The position numbers and the translations under genes are program-made. A stretch of 64,000 nt of DNA from Poronia punctata (lineage: Eukaryota; Ascomycota; Sordariomycetes; Xylariales; Xylariaceae), in assembly GCA_022579005.1 (NCBI GenBank), contig MU401525.1:1-64000 (forward strand). Reading direction: 5' to 3'. The notes under the pieces are model-generated. The model ran no database searches and was not told the origin of the DNA. It saw only the letters and a program-made list of their open reading frames with translations. Within the stretch, counting starts at the first letter, position 1; each line of letters begins with the position of its first letter. Positions 21,412-31,862 of this stretch are shown piece after piece.

Positions 21412-23341
21412 GCCGTACTTCTTCATAACCCGGCCCGTGATATAGATTATGGACGCTTAATGCGACCTGGACGTCGTCTTAAGCGGGTCAGCCCGGGAGG
21501 GATCTTATTAAGAGCTTATTATCTTCGGGGCCTATCACGAACAACGGCGCGCAGTCAGAAAAAAGGTCTCTAAGGGAGATCACAGCAGAATCAAACGTAC
21601 CTTTGCTTATTGTTCGACAACTGCTATGAACGTCGGACCTAGGCTTGGTTTACTAATAGCGTCCTCGACGCATTATATTCGGGGAAGGGCTCCTGCGCTA
21701 AGCCCGGCGACGGATAAAATCTCATATTGGTGATGGTATAAGGCTAATCATGCCCTTGCTGCACTCACCGCACCGCTCATTGAGCATCGGTGTCGTCATC
21801 AGGAGAGTTGGAGTTGGGTTTCATCTCGACAAATGCCTCAACGGAGACACCACCTATATAAGAGACAACGCGGTCAAGATCATATCGCGCGTATTAGTGC
21901 TGGCCTTTGGCTTGATATCATTCACAGCCTGTTTAGCTGTTGCTAGGAAAGAGTCCAACTTCCATCTATTATACTATCGATGGTAGCGATATTTCATCTT
22001 GGGAGGTGGCGGCGTATGGTGTGACATGTAGGAGAAACCGCTCATGTACCTCTGACATTCTACGTATGCGTTATTCTACGAGGAATTAGATCTGACTAGG
22101 TTAGGTATAGACATATATTGATACAAAACTGACAGCTCTGCAGTCGCACCAGTGCGGCCACCCAGATCTTATATTTGGATAAAGAGCTGTGTTCCTTGTA
22201 CAAATAGATAACATATTTGTTTTAGTATTTGTTGTACAATCACTAACCAAATACTCAAATACTTATCTATAAATCTAGAACAAATGAAATAGGTACCTCT
22301 CCTATCGGGAACATTGGGGCTGTCTGTGTTATGTAACACCTCCTCCACCAAATCTGTACCGGTAAACTCAGCAAGGTTATATTACCCTATCTTTATGCAA
22401 AAGTTTCCGGTCCTGCGAGTAACACCTAGGTGACCTACAAGTACAAGATTCATCACCTAACCTAGGTACTTGTTTTCTCTGACCGGTCGATATAAGTGAC
22501 GATATATATTTACGATAAAGGTGTGCACATACGTTAGATGGGTGAGAAAGATAGATAATAGTCTTACTCCTAAGCAAACAAAAGTAGGTATGTACGTGTA
22601 TAAGAAATCGATGAGGAGGGTGTATGGGGTGGTTGGTATATACTTACCTGATACAACGTACTTACTCACTCAGGTAGGTGCTCTTATAATATACATTAAA
22701 AAAAAGAGCGCTGTGTAGGGGTATACTCGCTCGTAATGGAATGTACAAAACCAACGTCCGCTGTGTGGTTTCAATTAAGGTTGAAATATAGTAGATAAGT
22801 AGACACCTGAAAGTGGAAGCCGTGAAAACCCATGTGCATACCATGTACTCCACACCTGCAGTCCATACCGACACCTCCCTCCCATAACCTTTCAGGTTCC
22901 TACACGTAGTAGTATACTGAAACTGCAACTGTAACGTACATCCTAGTTAGGCTGCTCAACCACACCAACTAACCAACCATGACCATCATTCTCAACAGGC
23001 ATTTGCGATTTTCTATCTAACCGGTCTGTCTCTATTTTTTTATAGGAAGGAAGCCAAGCAGATATGGACCGGGCAAAAATATGTTAGGTTAGGTGATTAG
23101 GTGAAACGGGCGGGTTTGTTTGTTTTCCAATTAGATTTAAAATCATAATTTCATTACGCTATAGAATGCACGCTTGGTATCACATCATTCCTAGGCGGAA
23201 TATCGCCTCTTCTTTCCCTTTCCCTTCCCTTTCCCTCAAACCCAAACCCAAAACCATCTAACTTTCTAATCTAAACCAAACCAAACCTGTCATTTATAAT
23301 GTAAGAAAAAACCAAAACAAAGAAAAGAGCAAGAAAAAAAT
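21412..23341. other. Intergenic, no gene seen (1.9 kb)
   Basis: This lies between the convergent 3' ends of the regulator and allantoinase genes. A (CCCTTT)-rich tract at about 23214-23260 and scattered AGGTAGGT words are the only repeats. Short frames around 21750 and 22662 have no protein features I recognise. Confidence 0.55.
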
Positions 23342-25001
23342 CTAGGCAAATCGTTTCTCAGTAATGGCTTCACCAACAGGCTTCAAATTGACAAAACCAC
23401 GATTGGCACCCCCGTGCTCGTATACCTGCTGGCCTCTCAACCAGGTAGCCTTGACGCGACCGGTGAAGTGATGGCCTTCCCAGGGCGAGCAGCGGTTCTT
23501 CCAGTGCATGCCGTGGGAATGCAGCACCCATTCCTCGGTGTCGTCGAAGACGCAGATGTCGGCGTCCATGCCGACCTTGAGGGCGCCCTTGCGGTGCGAC
23601 AACCCCACCTGCTTGGCCGTTGCGTGGGAACACAGTCTTACGATGTCGAGGATGGAAGGGGCCGACTTGCCGGCCGCGGCGCGCGTCTTGGATGAGGTGT
23701 AGAGGATCGGTAGACCGAGCCCGACGGACGATATTCCGCCCCATGCGGCGAAGAAGTCGCCTTCTGGGACGACGAGTTCTTTGGGCGGCTTCGTGGCCAG
23801 CTCGAGCTCTAGGTCGGCGCGCATGTCGATACCGGAGTCGGAGTGGTGCATCATTGGTCGAGTGTCCTGTGTCTGCAGGTGGGGCGGGAGAAGCTTCAGC
23901 TCGGGTGTGCAGGGGGAATGATCCGACACGACGGTCTTGATGCACGAGTCCGGCTCCTTTAGTTCATCCCACAGACCATCCTGGTTGTTCTGTTCTCGGA
24001 TGGGAGGGCAGCATTTATATCGCGAGTCGCCGTCCTCAACGCCCTCGGCGGCTAGGCCGAGATAGTGGAAGCATGTCTCGGCCGTGATGTTGAGACCCTT
24101 CTTGCGCGCTTCCTTTAGTATCGGTATGGCCTGTACGGCTGACAAGTGTACGATGTGTAGATGGAGGTCGTTGGCGACATCCGAGAGGGAGAGGATCTGA
24201 TCGATTGCATAAGTCTCGAAGGATGGGGGGCGGGACTCGAGGAAGGTCTGATACGACTTCAATTCCCCGTGGGGCGCTGCTGGTGGGTCCGAGATCTGGA
24301 CAGCGTCGCCAACGGAATCTGTGATGGGTGGGACCATTTCCGCATGGAACATCAGGGTTGTGGGGGTCCCATTTAACGTCTTCATCGCTAGTTCAATATC
24401 GCTCGGCGAGATGGCGGGGAATTCCTCAACCTATCATTCGTTAGCATATCGGCATAGCAGGTGACGGGCTAACTTGGTATTAAGTATAACATACCCCAGA
24501 TTCGATCAAGAAGCCCTTAAAGCCGCGCACGCCGGCTTCGACCAAGGGTAGCAGTTCATCAGCATTGCCGGGAATAACGCCGCCGTAGAAGCCGACGTCA
24601 ACCCAACATTGCCCTCGACTAGCCGCCAGCTTCTCCTTGAAACCGGCTACTGTGGTAGTGGGCGGGATGGCATTCAAGGGCATATCAACCACCGTGGTAA
24701 CACCGCCCGAGGCTGCCGCACGGGTGCCAGTGTTGAAGCCTTCCCATTCGGTACGGCCGGGCTCGTTGAGATGGACATGGGCATCCACCAGCCCAGGTAT
24801 CAATAGCTTGGACCCGTAGTCGACATATGTGATGGAAGGGGGAAAGTATGATCTTGGCAGCGCCTCTGTTACTATGGACACTATCTTCCCAGTGATAGGG
24901 TCGACGGCAATAGTAGCTGGTGTCAAGACGAGACTATCGTCCTCTAGAGTCAACACCGCTCTTGTGGAGACAATGATTGTTAGTGCCTGAGGCCTCAGCA
25001 T
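23342..25001 (-). CDS. Allantoinase
   Basis: Two exons (25001-24495 and 24430-23342) with a 64-bp phase-0 intron give 531 residues; the ATG at 25001 is the first in frame. The enzyme hydrolyses allantoin to allantoate in purine (ureide) breakdown, giving nitrogen. Metal-site motifs of the cyclic amidohydrolase fold are present: [13 protein letters not shown] (His75, His77), the lysine region [10 protein letters not shown] (carbamylated lysine in the family), FHAEM, HIVHLS, and the aspartate in [15 protein letters not shown] and CCPPIRE are typical of allantoinases rather than dihydroorotases. Length is near that of fungal and plant enzymes. No other ureide-pathway gene is adjacent. The upstream region holds several GATA-factor-like sites. 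Confidence 0.88.
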
Positions 25002-25351
25002 GATTGCGGCTGGTATGGGTATGGATGAGGCACAGGACACGACAGCAGTAAGGACACGGAACTCTTATTTGTGAAGGAGTGACGTTGACATATAAAGCGG
25101 TGACGGCTGTTATCAAACCCAAAGGGTATCGGAAGTTCAACGTGCGACGGGTACTGGGTGTGAAATAACGTGATTAAGGTGTTGGGGACCGAGGGCCGGC
25201 ACGGTATAAGACGGAAGTACGTCTAAGAGGTGGAAATATGGAAAGATGAAGAGTAAGATTCGGAGCGGAACCTACTTCTGAAAGTCTGAGGGTCGGATTG
25301 CAATATGGATATATTCACCTGGACACTTTGAGAGCACAAAGGAAGGGAGAC

Positions 25352-25843
25352 TGATAAGGAGACAAGCCGGCGGACGTGTGGAACTTTAAAGGACGACAAG
25401 AAGGTCAGATTACGGGTACGTATAATTGGCCACCCATTGACGGACCACAGAATGATACGGGCTTTATCTGACACAGACATGATGAGATAGGGCGAGATGG
25501 ATACCTGCCTCTGCGCCTTACCTTACCTACCCACCTGGGAATCGGTATTGTTTCGATACCCATCGCACTACCGGCCTCGCGCGCTGTGGAGTGCGTCAGG
25601 CGGAGGCGGAAACATGGCACGAAGGAAAAAAGGCTAGTGAAGATACCGGGGAAAGGTAAGGGAAAAGGGGAGCTACCGACAGACTAGGAGATACATTTGC
25701 CGGCGGGTCAACAAGTCACAGGTCACAGGTTACCTGAACGAGAGAGGAGGGTCTAGTCTAGCGTTTGTCTGTGCTACCTAGTCGAGAAAGTGACGGGGGG
25801 GAAGGTGGTCGAAAATAGGACGGAACGAGGGCCTGAAAGATAA
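25352..25843. promoter_or_regulatory. GATA-factor-like (HGATAR) site cluster upstream of allantoinase
   Basis: Sites matching HGATAR are TGATAA at 25352-25357, AGATAA on the minus strand at 25464-25469, AGATAG at 25485-25490 and AGATAA at 25838-25843, 350-840 bp upstream of the ATG. AreA/Nit2-type GATA activators bind such sites to switch on nitrogen-scavenging genes, including allantoinase, in ascomycetes. The motif is short, so some may be chance matches. Confidence 0.4.
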
Positions 25844-28800
25844 GAGACGGCAACTCATGACAAGAGGAATGTGGTTGAAATCTGAATCGACGTTTTTTTA
25901 TCGCATCGGCAATACCTAGCGCAGCGCCGGGGGAGGGACCCTGAATTGAGAAAATGGAAGGAAGTGGAGATAGCCCCGCTATCCCAAGCCCCCGATTGGC
26001 TACAGAGAAGACGTGGTTGAACCACTGGCGGGGCCTCTTATCTACGGATGAGAATAAGACCCATGATCTGTCTATGTCGACGAACAAACGTACAGTAGGT
26101 AAGTACCTACCGGGTCTGCCTGCTCCTCCCTGTTTTTCAAGTTTGCTCCATTAATCTATTATCTAGCTCTAGGTTAGCACTACAAATAACCAAAGCCTAC
26201 GCGGGTAACAAGGGAGATGCTATCCCTCGGGCTTTCTAGGGATTCATGCAGCGTGGACCGTGTGTCAAAGGTGACACCCGGCTTCCTAGTCTGAAACCTT
26301 ACTATTTCCGTCCTCCACGAGAGATAAGAACCACTCCGCTTCGAGACGGTGAGTTTTTAGGCGCAGATAGGAAAGATAGGAAGACGTCAAAGGTCGCTAC
26401 CTTATTTCTCGTTGCCATAATGGATGAGCTTCTCGATATAAGATCTATTTCTGCCCCGTCTTCTAAACTACCTAGTATCCTACCTTACCTATCGACTACA
26501 AAGAGTGAGTCGAGAGGCCCCTTTCGAGAAAAAAAAAAAAAGAATCCGACACAGCTCGAGTGAGGATCACAAAGTGGGAAGGCGCGCCCAATCTGGATTA
26601 AACTCGTACTAGGGGTACTTGCTGTCCAGTCAGTCGTGCGGGTGCCAGTCCCCAGTGTCCCCAGCCTGACGTTAGCCCCGAAAGAGATTACCTCGATCCG
26701 ACTTTCTTATCGAGAAACTATTTCTCGATTGAATCGAGCAATCGTTCGAGTAAATAATACGTCACAACTTTCAACCTGGGGGTCGTTTCCCGGCTGTTAA
26801 CGACTTCAATTCTACCCCAATTTGGCAAGGCCTGCTCTAGACCAGGGCAATTTTTCAACGGTCGAGTAACAATTTGCTAATTGATCTTGTTTGGACTGAA
26901 GTTTTTTCTCTTTTTTTTTCTTCGCATTGACTTTCGCATGCACGATACTAACCAGATTTTTTCTACGCAGACCAATTAGAGCCTCCCTGTTTATTGTCTG
27001 TCCCTCCATACAGACTCTTTTTCGTCCAAATGAAAAATGAGTCAGGCAGGGGGAAGGACAATTGTTGTCGGAGTCGACCGATATTACAGCTGTACCCGCC
27101 ACGATTCGTGTCCAGGCCTGCGCCTAGTATCATGGACGCCATGAAGTATCGATGCCCGAGTCTTAGTAGGCCATGCTAACATCGTATCCGCTATCCCCGG
27201 TTGCTTGTTCCAATTTCCGTGGCTTTTAATATACGTAGCGGATATCCCGTTACGTACACGTCTACGTACACGTCTACGTCTACCCAGGGGCGATTTACGA
27301 AAGTGAATATGTTTCACTGTGACTGATCCTGAATATAGCGTCAGGTGAAGCAGGATGCTCCTGTTTGTAGAGTTCTACTACCGAATGTCGAACTTGTTCA
27401 AAGTTCGATCTGAACGGAGAGCTATCGTGACGGTGTAAGACAAACGGATTGCTGACAGTATAGAAGTGTGATGAAAGCCAACACCGCCGAACCACCGAGC
27501 CGCTTTCCCCGCCATTTTAACTCGGGCGGATCACGACTCCACCGGTTTTATCCTCTTCTCATGGGGAATAGCATTCGAAACTAGTGCCGGCGACTATCGC
27601 CAGAACAGAAGCCCGACTTGGTATATGGGCCTCTTGCCACTCCGCGGACCTAGGCGGACCCAGGAGGAGTCCCATCACAGCTCCAACTCTGGGTGCGGTG
27701 CGTTGGTGGTTTCGACGTGGTCCCGTGGGGTATTTCCCTCCCCGGTCGTCTCCAATCTACCGACACGTACACGTGAAGGGTTAGAAGATGGTGAAGAATT
27801 TTCTCTGCAGGGGCAGATATTGCGTTTAGGCTACTTCCGGCTTTAACCTCCCCTTTCTAGCTTCTTCATCCCCGAGTCTGACGGAAATCATTGGACCGTC
27901 GAATAAGCGATTTACATTGCTCGTCCTGTTATGGGTATTCCGGACTGGCTATACTCGCCGAGATAAGCGCCAGTGCTGGATATATTTTGGTATCGAGTCG
28001 TCTCGGTAACTGTTAGAAAAGCTAATACGTGTGAATGCGACCAAGAAGATTGGATTGGAGAAGTTGATTTGGCACCCGCCCGTCGCCAGCAATTAACCAA
28101 TTGCGCCGAAATTTGACAGTCGCGTTTATTCACCAAGTCGAATTTCATTCGATACCCTGCAGGTTGTATACATTTACTTTGCAGTTTCATTGGGTCCGAT
28201 TTCTGCGAGAATTCTGAATTTGTGGCAAGGAATGAGAGCCAAGACGGTCGATTCCTGACGACCCTGTCGATCAGTCTTGATCCCAGCGACCGATCTGAGC
28301 CTCTGACCTGGCAAGCGTTACATTACACAAGGGGACAAGCTCACGACGATCCAGAAACGTTACCGCCCACAAGGGTTTTTCCTTTCGTTTCCTTTTTTTT
28401 TTCTGTTTACTCTGACTGCGATACATAACTTGAGCTTACTAATTCATTGATAACAACATACAATGTTTTTCTTCGCTTTGCATTCGCTCACAACAGGCAT
28501 TCGTCAATCTTTGGTTCAGTCATGTAAACATGTCAAGGTTAGACTGAACCCACGGTGTTGAGGTAACGCAATACTAAACCCGAGCATCCAAGTGTTATTC
28601 ATGGAGAGAGTCATGACCTTGAAGAGGCATGGACACATAAGGCCATGCGTGTAGGTCCTGCGCCGAGCATTCAAACCTTTAGTGAACGCCGGTGTGTTCT
28701 GATACCCTTGCATTGCAACCTTGCACACTATCACTGTCTACCGCACTTGCGAGCCCGGGACTTATCGAAGATCTCGACAGCGACACGGCCCTCGATACTG

Positions 28801-28885
28801 CTAGTAGCAGAGCCGGCGTCGGACGGATGGTGGTGACGGCTTGCGTGAGGAATTTCAGAGACGACTTGCGCTGTTGCCACGGTGT

Positions 28886-28910
28886 GGGCGCGGGCGCGGG
28901 CGCGGGCGCG
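28886..28910 (+). repeat. (GGGCGC)4 tract
   Basis: Four perfect hexanucleotide copies lie in otherwise anonymous intergenic DNA. On the minus strand they could encode Ala-Pro or Arg-Ala dipeptides, but no gene is supported here. Confidence 0.7.
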
Positions 28911-29991
28911 GTCTGACCTACTAGTCCTTCTTGAAGCGTCGAAAGGTCGTAGATGTGCACTACCTGGTCGAGAAGTCATGGACTCATGACTATGATGGGC
29001 TTGGAGGGATTGGCAGCCATGGCGTGGGGTTTGCCAGGGAGAGGGATGGTGAGGGGTGGTGTTCGGGAGTCGCCGATTGGGTTCCGGAACTAAATAAAGC
29101 ACTTGAATTGACACACACTTCCCTACGCTGCTGTTTCTTCGGCGTTAGTTCGTTCATCTGGAGGTTCGAGCCCCCCTTCGATATGGTTTCATTCTCGGCC
29201 CTGTATCGGCGTCTGCGCTTTACTTCTGCCTTCATTCATTTACGTCACAGCTCTAATACAGGAGGAACAAGGCAAAACGATACCTATTTCGCAGTTGTGG
29301 CGTCGCGACTAACAGTCCCGTGGCGTTTGAAATCTCCAGAGTCCAGACCGACCGTCTTGTCCTCGGCGCTAGTGTTATCAATAATACGAATGATAGTCCA
29401 AACTCGGACCGCGCGTAAAATGCATACCGGTTCTTTGCTCGGGTTATATGGACCTCATGATCAAGGTCGAGGGCCCCGGATAGATTTGAAGTCGGCTTGG
29501 CTCCCCCGCATTTTCGGGCATGCGACTTGATGAACAGGCATATTATTAGAATGAATAAGTTCATGAATGAATTGGCTTGGGACGATGGATGTGTTGGTTA
29601 TTTGGCAAACGCTCTGGTAAGTATTCATTCTCTGCTTCCTATCCTCCCAAACCTAGGTTCCAAATTTCCCATCCGTGGCTAATCAATACGTGTATAGTAT
29701 TGTCCTTCCCCGTGTCCATCCATAAAAGAAAAGGGAACCGATTATTCAGTGAGCGGTTACAGTTATGTTCTTTATCATTACACCCCTCCCTTAATTCACA
29801 TCCCCCCCTCGAACCGACTGGAGGACGTTGTTTTGTTTATTATCGATCGTATAATTCAACTCATGAATTACCCACGTCGTTATATCTATATCCCTCTCTT
29901 TTCTTCTTTTTTTACAATAATTCGACTCTTTCTTTCTTTCTTTCTCTCAAATTCGTGACGCTATATATGAACAAACAAAACGTATATTAGC

Positions 29992-30404
29992 TCAGTCCCT
30001 GTATCGAAACCCTAAACAAAACCGAGGACGTAGGTAAGCACACGTACCTATGATAGCTTCCCAAGTCTGCAAGTTATTCGGGTAATAATTCGGCGGGATA
30101 GACGGCCTCTTGGACTTGGACTTGGACTTGGAAGAGATTTTCGTTTTGATGTTTGTTACGACGTTGGATAACTTTGTCTGTTTCTTTTGTTGTTGTTGTT
30201 GTTTGAATAATTCTGGGTCAAGAAAGTCAGGATGAGAAGCAAATACGGGAAAAAGAAAAAACATAACATACCTTTATCATAGGCCTTCTGATCTTCCATA
30301 TAGGAATAGGAGTCGGACGTGTTGTCGTCTGTGAACAACGTCCTTTCTGTAGCTGTCGAGTTTCGCTGTGGCATTGTTGATGGGTGGGATTGTGTGGTAG
30401 ACAT
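29992..30404 (-). CDS. Small hypothetical protein, Gln/Lys-rich
   Basis: Two exons (30404-30272 and 30212-29992) flank a 59-bp intron with GTATGT donor, CTGAC branch site and CCAG acceptor, giving 117 residues. The N-terminus is polar (MSTTQSHPSTMPQRNSTA), followed by YMEDQKAYDKELFKQQQQQ, a coiled-coil-like Lys/Gln segment, a (Ser-Lys) repeat made by a GGACTT tandem on the plus strand, and PSIPPNYYPNNLQTWEAII near the end. A possible 36-bp in-frame intron near the C-terminus leaves the same stop. I do not recognise the family. The proper splice signals and the change of frame exactly at them argue that it is real. Confidence 0.5.
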
Positions 30405-31862
30405 TTTTGTAGGAGTCGATGTTGATGTTGTTGTACGTTTAGTTTATTATTACTGTCTTGTCTGTTTCTGAGCGTCTCAAGGTGAGGTAGGTAGGTAGGA
30501 ATGTTCTCTGTCCTGAATGTTTTGTTTTGTTTCTAGAGTTCTATCGAGACATGTTTATATATCTATATCTACCTTGACCTAACCCCCTCCTTACCTTACA
30601 TCACACCATACAACGTACTACACCTACATCATACCCTCGGAGTCATAATACTTGGGTTAGTCTAGATAGGTAATATGCGTACCTAAAACGAGTGTGTTAA
30701 AACTATCAATGAAACTATCAAAAACAACCAACCAACCAAATCTCAACTCCGATCTCAAACTATTGGTCCAGGCCCCCAAACTTTCTTGTTGGGTTTGCTC
30801 GGTAAGGTACCTACCTATCAAAACAAACGTTCCCCCGGGTCCTTGCCTTGCATATCATACAGGGCTGACAATGACTCCTTGCCATGGGGAATTGGCGCCC
30901 TTTTCTGCAACAGATCCTTGGCTCGGGTCAGAGCCGAGATTTGAAGACGAGAAAAAAAGAAAGAAAAAAGGAAGACTTCGCGATGAATATACGTGTACGT
31001 ACTGTACTCACTACTCACCCTACAGTCGATGATCGGAGTTGAAGATCCTCGCTAGATGAGGTACGTATACCCTTTCTGTGATTGGGTTTGGTGGGGAATT
31101 TAATACACGTACCAGAATAACAAAAGGGCGATGACGAAGGTTGGAGGAACTTCTGCCAAGCCACGTGCCTACATGTAGTCTAACCCGGACCTTTTACGTA
31201 TACACGTACCTTTGCCAAAAAGGTCCTCATAATAATATTTCTAGATCAACTCACCTTTTCACTATGACCTAGAAATCCTATCATTAACCTTGGATTGTTT
31301 TTTCCAACTCAAAGATGGAAAGTATATCGTAAATAGGTCAATAGGTAGACCACGTGGTTCGGCTTCAAAAGTTGGAGTAACAAGGTATTTTATCTACTTA
31401 GGTTTAGCGGTATTGGCAGTGCTTGGTAAGGTAAGTAAATAATGGGGCAGTATGTCTCCGATAATAAAAACCTACGATAACATCAATATAGGCTTAGCCA
31501 AGCCGAAACCGAGGCCGAAACCGAATTCCGAAGCCGTTGCTTACCTCGTACATACATACTCGTACATACTTTTTACTTACATCCATCGTGTCTCTCTTCT
31601 CGGTCTGAGTCACCGACTAACTATCAGGATTAAATTACATCTAATCTAATCCATCAGTAATTTTAGAGTATCTATCTAGACTGAATATTTTTCTCCCCTT
31701 TCTCAGTTGTACACGTATACGTATTTGTAAGCGGAGCCGGGCGACGGATAGAATACTTATTGATTCGTCGGTGTTTTGTGCGTCATACCCGTAAACCGAA
31801 TTTGGTTTTCTTGGACGAAAAAGGGGGAAGGAAGAGACGAAGAGGGAATACGTTAATGAAAA
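30405..31862. other. Intergenic, no gene seen (1.46 kb)
   Basis: This is the divergent region between the small minus-strand gene and the zinc-cluster regulator. It holds AGGTAGGTAGG near 30485, TACTCGTA near 31558 and CACGTACC/TACGTGTA-type words. No coding frame is supported. Confidence 0.55.

Larger units (their letters stand above)
25002..29991. other. Long intergenic region, no supported gene (5.0 kb)
   Basis: It contains the allantoinase promoter (GATA-like sites at 25352-25843 and more near 26035, 26322 and 26377). Several frames of 70-200 codons exist, the longest at 28931-29530 plus strand, but none shows family features, paired splice sites or steady codon bias. A (GGGCGC)4 tract lies at 28886-28910. 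An unannotated non-coding RNA or rapidly evolving gene cannot be excluded. Confidence 0.5.

Noticed and set aside
23370..23945. 191-codon Arg/His-rich minus-strand frame
   Set aside because: It is a shadow of the allantoinase exon 2, which is well supported.
29155..29180. tRNA T-arm-like GGAGGTTCGAGCCCCCC
   Set aside because: The surrounding bases do not form acceptor, D or anticodon arms, and the T stem has a mismatch.
28931..29530. 199-codon plus-strand open frame
   Set aside because: It has no domain, mixed codon use and low-complexity overlap, and several equally long frames overlap it on the other strand. The length is compatible with chance in this GC range.
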